Origin: an uncultured Winogradskyella sp.
Lineage (GTDB): Bacteria > Bacteroidota > Bacteroidia > Flavobacteriales > Flavobacteriaceae
Reading direction: 5' to 3'
Length of the DNA: 64,000 bases
NCBI RefSeq assembly: GCF_947495255.1
Contig: NZ_CANLYI010000004.1
Location: 248,001 to 312,000 of the forward strand
This document shows positions 61,805-64,000 of this stretch, one piece after another. Position numbers and translations under genes: made by a program. Below the pieces are notes generated by a model that made no database searches, was not told the origin of the DNA, and saw only the letters and a list, made by a program, of their open reading frames with translations. Each line of letters opens with the position of its first letter. Positions within the stretch are counted from its first letter, which is position 1.

Positions 61805-63619
61805 TTAAGTGAGAGGTATATTAAGTGTAATTCTTGTGCCATTTTCAGGAGAAGAGGCTACAAAGAATCTCCCATTTATATAAGAAATACGCTCTTTCAT
61901 AAACATCATTCCCATACCTCCAGATTCTTTTGAGGAATTTTTGGTATTGTTAGTATTAAATCCAATCCCATTATCGTCAATGATAATACTAAGTATCGTT
62001 GCACTATGTGATAATGTGACTACAATATGACTAGATTCTGCGTACTTAATGGCGTTATTAATGGCTTCTTGGGTTATTCTGTAAATATTGATTTCTACTA
62101 AAGAATCTAGTCTTTGGTCAAAGTCGGTCTTATTGTAGAACTCTATCTTTTTATTTGTAAATTTATTAAGCTCTTGTGTGAGTTTTGTAAGTGCTGGGAT
62201 TATGCCATAATCACCTAATTCTGGTGGTGCTAAATTAAAAGTAGCGGTTCTTACTCCTTGAATTATATTTGAAGCGAGCTCCTTTAAGTATTCTACTTTT
62301 ACGGTTGTTTTGTTTACATCTTTAGGATTAATACTTTCTAAATTAAATTTTAATCCTGTAAGCATCTGGCCAATACCATCGTGTATGTCTTTTGCAATTC
62401 TATTTTGTTCTTTTTCCTGGTTTTCAATAATCTTACTAGCGATTATTTTCTGTTGATTCATTTTTTCCTCATAGCGCTCATTAGTCAATTTTTCAACTTC
62501 TAATTGTGCATTTTTTCTTGTTGTAATATCTGAGGAGATAATTATAAATTCAGATTTTTCATTAACACTATAAAATGGAATAATGTACATCTCTAGCCAA
62601 ACACTTTCCTTGTTTTTCTTGGTGCCTTTTACTTCGCCTTGCCAACCTATTTTACTGTTATGAGTAAGTAGGTTGTCTATAGCTTTTTGCTCGCTTTTAT
62701 CTATTGTAATAGTTTCGGATAATTTTAGTCCTTTAGTAAAATGAGATACTTTAAATAATCTAGAGAATTTATCACCAATATGAATTATTGAACCATTAGC
62801 ATCTACTCTTGCAAATAAAAGTGTGCGATCCATCACTTCATTTAATTTACGTAACTCCTTTACTGAGTTTTCGTTTTTTTCTCTAAGAATATCTGCATCT
62901 CTCGCTATTTTTAAAGCTTGGGTTTCTGATTTTAATAGTCGTTTTATAGTTGCTTTTACAAATTTTGCTGATGGCCAAAAGATAAATATAAATTCCCCTA
63001 ATAATATGGTTAAAGTTATAATTACTAAAATCAATTCTAGGTTACGTAAACGGTCAACTTTTGCGTTTGCTTCTGTGTTATATTGATTTACTATTTTATC
63101 CATTAACTTAAGAAATGGACCTTCATTTTTTTTAATTAAATCGATGTTTTTGGTTAAGGGAAATCCAATAGCTTTGGGGTTGGTTTCTACGGTTTTTATT
63201 ATCGATTTAGTTGCCTGAAGTATGTTTTGATGATAAGGATTAATAGATTTATACATTAATAAAATTGCCTCACTATTTTCTCCGGGTAAATTAATGCTGT
63301 CGTTACCTTTTTGTAGTCCGTTATGAGAGGTTTCCCATAAATTTAGTGTTTGAATTAATTTGTTTTTTAAAGCAATTTTACTCCGAATATTATTTTCTGT
63401 TGATATTAGTAAAACTTCTTTTGTAATTCTTTGGCTTAGCATTCGTTGTCTTCCTGCTACATTAATTACGGTAGAGTCACTTTGTTGGTCATCTAAATAA
63501 TTTCGCACAAAGATTTGACTGATAAATACAGATAATGCAATAGCGCTAAGTGCTATTATATATAAACGTCTAAGTTTATTAAAAGTTCTATTATCTAATG
63601 AGCTAACATTAGTTGCCAT
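61805..63619 (-). CDS. NarX-like sensor histidine kinase with PilJ-type nitrate-sensing domain and PAS
   Basis: The 604 residues have an N-terminal transmembrane helix (about 15-33), then a periplasmic PilJ/NarX-like four-helix region. This has the segment VINVAGRQRMLSQRITKEVL, the conserved P-box-like element of nitrate sensors. A second transmembrane helix (about 190-215), a coiled coil, and a PAS domain (about 265-370) follow. HisKA_3 carries the phospho-His in NRIAKDIHDGIGQMLTGLKF, and a HATPase domain ends the chain. It should sense periplasmic nitrate and phosphorylate the NarL-like regulator at 61088. The nitrate ligand is inferred from the P-box and context. Confidence 0.92.
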   Translation of the reverse strand: MATNVSSLDNRTFNKLRRLYIIALSAIALSVFISQIFVRNYLDDQQSDSTVINVAGRQRMLSQRITKEVLLISTENNIRSKIALKNKLIQTLNLWETSHNGLQKGNDSINLPGENSEAILLMYKSINPYHQNILQATKSIIKTVETNPKAIGFPLTKNIDLIKKNEGPFLKLMDKIVNQYNTEANAKVDRLRNLELILVIITLTILLGEFIFIFWPSAKFVKATIKRLLKSETQALKIARDADILREKNENSVKELRKLNEVMDRTLLFARVDANGSIIHIGDKFSRLFKVSHFTKGLKLSETITIDKSEQKAIDNLLTHNSKIGWQGEVKGTKKNKESVWLEMYIIPFYSVNEKSEFIIISSDITTRKNAQLEVEKLTNERYEEKMNQQKIIASKIIENQEKEQNRIAKDIHDGIGQMLTGLKFNLESINPKDVNKTTVKVEYLKELASNIIQGVRTATFNLAPPELGDYGIIPALTKLTQELNKFTNKKIEFYNKTDFDQRLDSLVEINIYRITQEAINNAIKYAESSHIVVTLSHSATILSIIIDDNGIGFNTNNTKNSSKESGGMGMMFMKERISYINGRFFVASSPENGTRITLNIPLT

Positions 63620-63630
63620 TGTTCTTCGTT

Positions 63631-64000
63631 TTACTCTAGTGCCTTTGTTAATAAGTTAAGACTATTAGAGGATAAATTCGTTTTTAGTGCTAATTCTTGA
63701 CCTTTAGTGGACATTTTGCCCCAAGTTTTTTGAAGAATATCAATTATTTTTTCATCAGTATGTTTTGCTATAAAATCTTCTAAGTAATATTGAAGAAAAA
63801 CTAAACATGCAACGTCTTCTAAGGTTTGGGTTTCAGTATCTTTTTTAATTAGCTTTTTATTTATTAAAAATGAAGTACGATTAATAAATTCATCTGAATA
63901 ACCAACTTTGTTTAGAATTTCACTAGTAAGTTCTGAGTGCATTTTTTTTAGATCATTTCTCCATTGAAAATAACCTATTTTGTCCATTGAATAGGACTTG
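63631..64000 (-). CDS. DUF4202 family protein, N-terminus cut by window edge
   Basis: The frame reads through the window end without a stop; an internal Met at 63987 (MDKIGYFQWRNDL) is not the real start, since DUF4202 proteins are about 190 residues and this corresponds to their middle. Visible motifs are GYFQWRNDLKKMHSEL, LEDVACLVFLQYYLEDF, AKHTDEKIIDILQKTWGKMS and the end region. Family members commonly lie with nitrate-assimilation genes; the biochemical role is unknown. It lies 11 bases upstream of the NarX-like gene and is likely in the same operon. Confidence 0.8.
   Translation of the reverse strand, partial: KSYSMDKIGYFQWRNDLKKMHSELTSEILNKVGYSDEFINRTSFLINKKLIKKDTETQTLEDVACLVFLQYYLEDFIAKHTDEKIIDILQKTWGKMSTKGQELALKTNLSSNSLNLLTKALE

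Overview
The window comes from a Bacteroidota genome, most likely a marine flavobacterium. It is AT-rich. It carries SusC/SusD proteins, a hybrid two-component sensor-regulator, many lipoproteins with an N-terminal lipobox, promoters of the TTTG / TAnnTTTG type typical of the phylum, and a short histone-H1-like protein.

Positions 1 to about 15,880 look like an integrated, defence-rich genomic island. A tyrosine integrase (14472-15680) lies next to a 3' fragment of a CAU-anticodon tRNA (15833-15874), the usual scar of integration into a tRNA gene; the intact tRNA should lie left of the window. The island holds a HEPN-protein operon with a divergent regulator, decayed fic and hsdR remnants, and a complete minimal type II-C CRISPR-Cas system: tracrRNA, cas9, cas1, cas2, and 12 full repeats plus one half repeat. 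It also holds an AbiE toxin-antitoxin pair, an orphan ECF sigma factor, a second and broken integrase end, and a histone-H1-like gene. tracrRNA and crRNAs are read on the minus strand, towards or away from the plus-strand cas genes.

Positions 15,955 to 25,700 form a LacI-controlled catabolic locus: a TonB-dependent receptor without SusD, a cytoplasmic GH63/MGH1-like glycosidase, a GNAT protein, a sodium:solute symporter, a glycerate kinase and a mannose-6-phosphate isomerase. Together these fit uptake and breakdown of a glycosyl-glycerate such as mannosylglycerate (the red-algal solute digeneaside). I consider this the most interesting candidate system here.

Positions 26,000 to 47,700 hold a second carbohydrate region. 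On the plus strand are two GH3 glycosidase lipoproteins, an esterase-like lipoprotein, an SMP-30 lactonase lipoprotein and a GntP-type permease. On the minus strand are a sugar porter, a hybrid two-component regulator, SusC, SusD and a very large FG-GAP/VCBS lipoprotein. This looks like a beta-glucan or beta-glucoside utilisation locus with a possible aldonate branch.

Positions 48,000 to 64,000 form a nitrate-assimilation region. A tightly packed plus-strand operon makes molybdenum cofactor and siroheme (moeA, a ModE-like regulator, a TSUP transporter, mobA, uroporphyrinogen methyltransferase, a Met8/CysG-type dehydrogenase, moaD, moeB-rhodanese, moaE, a moaC-mogA fusion, moaA). It converges on a minus-strand set: a DUF4202 gene, a NarX-like kinase, a NarL-like regulator, a nitrate reductase fused to a NirB-like FAD/BFD module, and a nitrite-reductase-like protein with a C-terminal rubredoxin that lacks the siroheme cysteine motif. 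No siroheme nitrite reductase is visible in the window.
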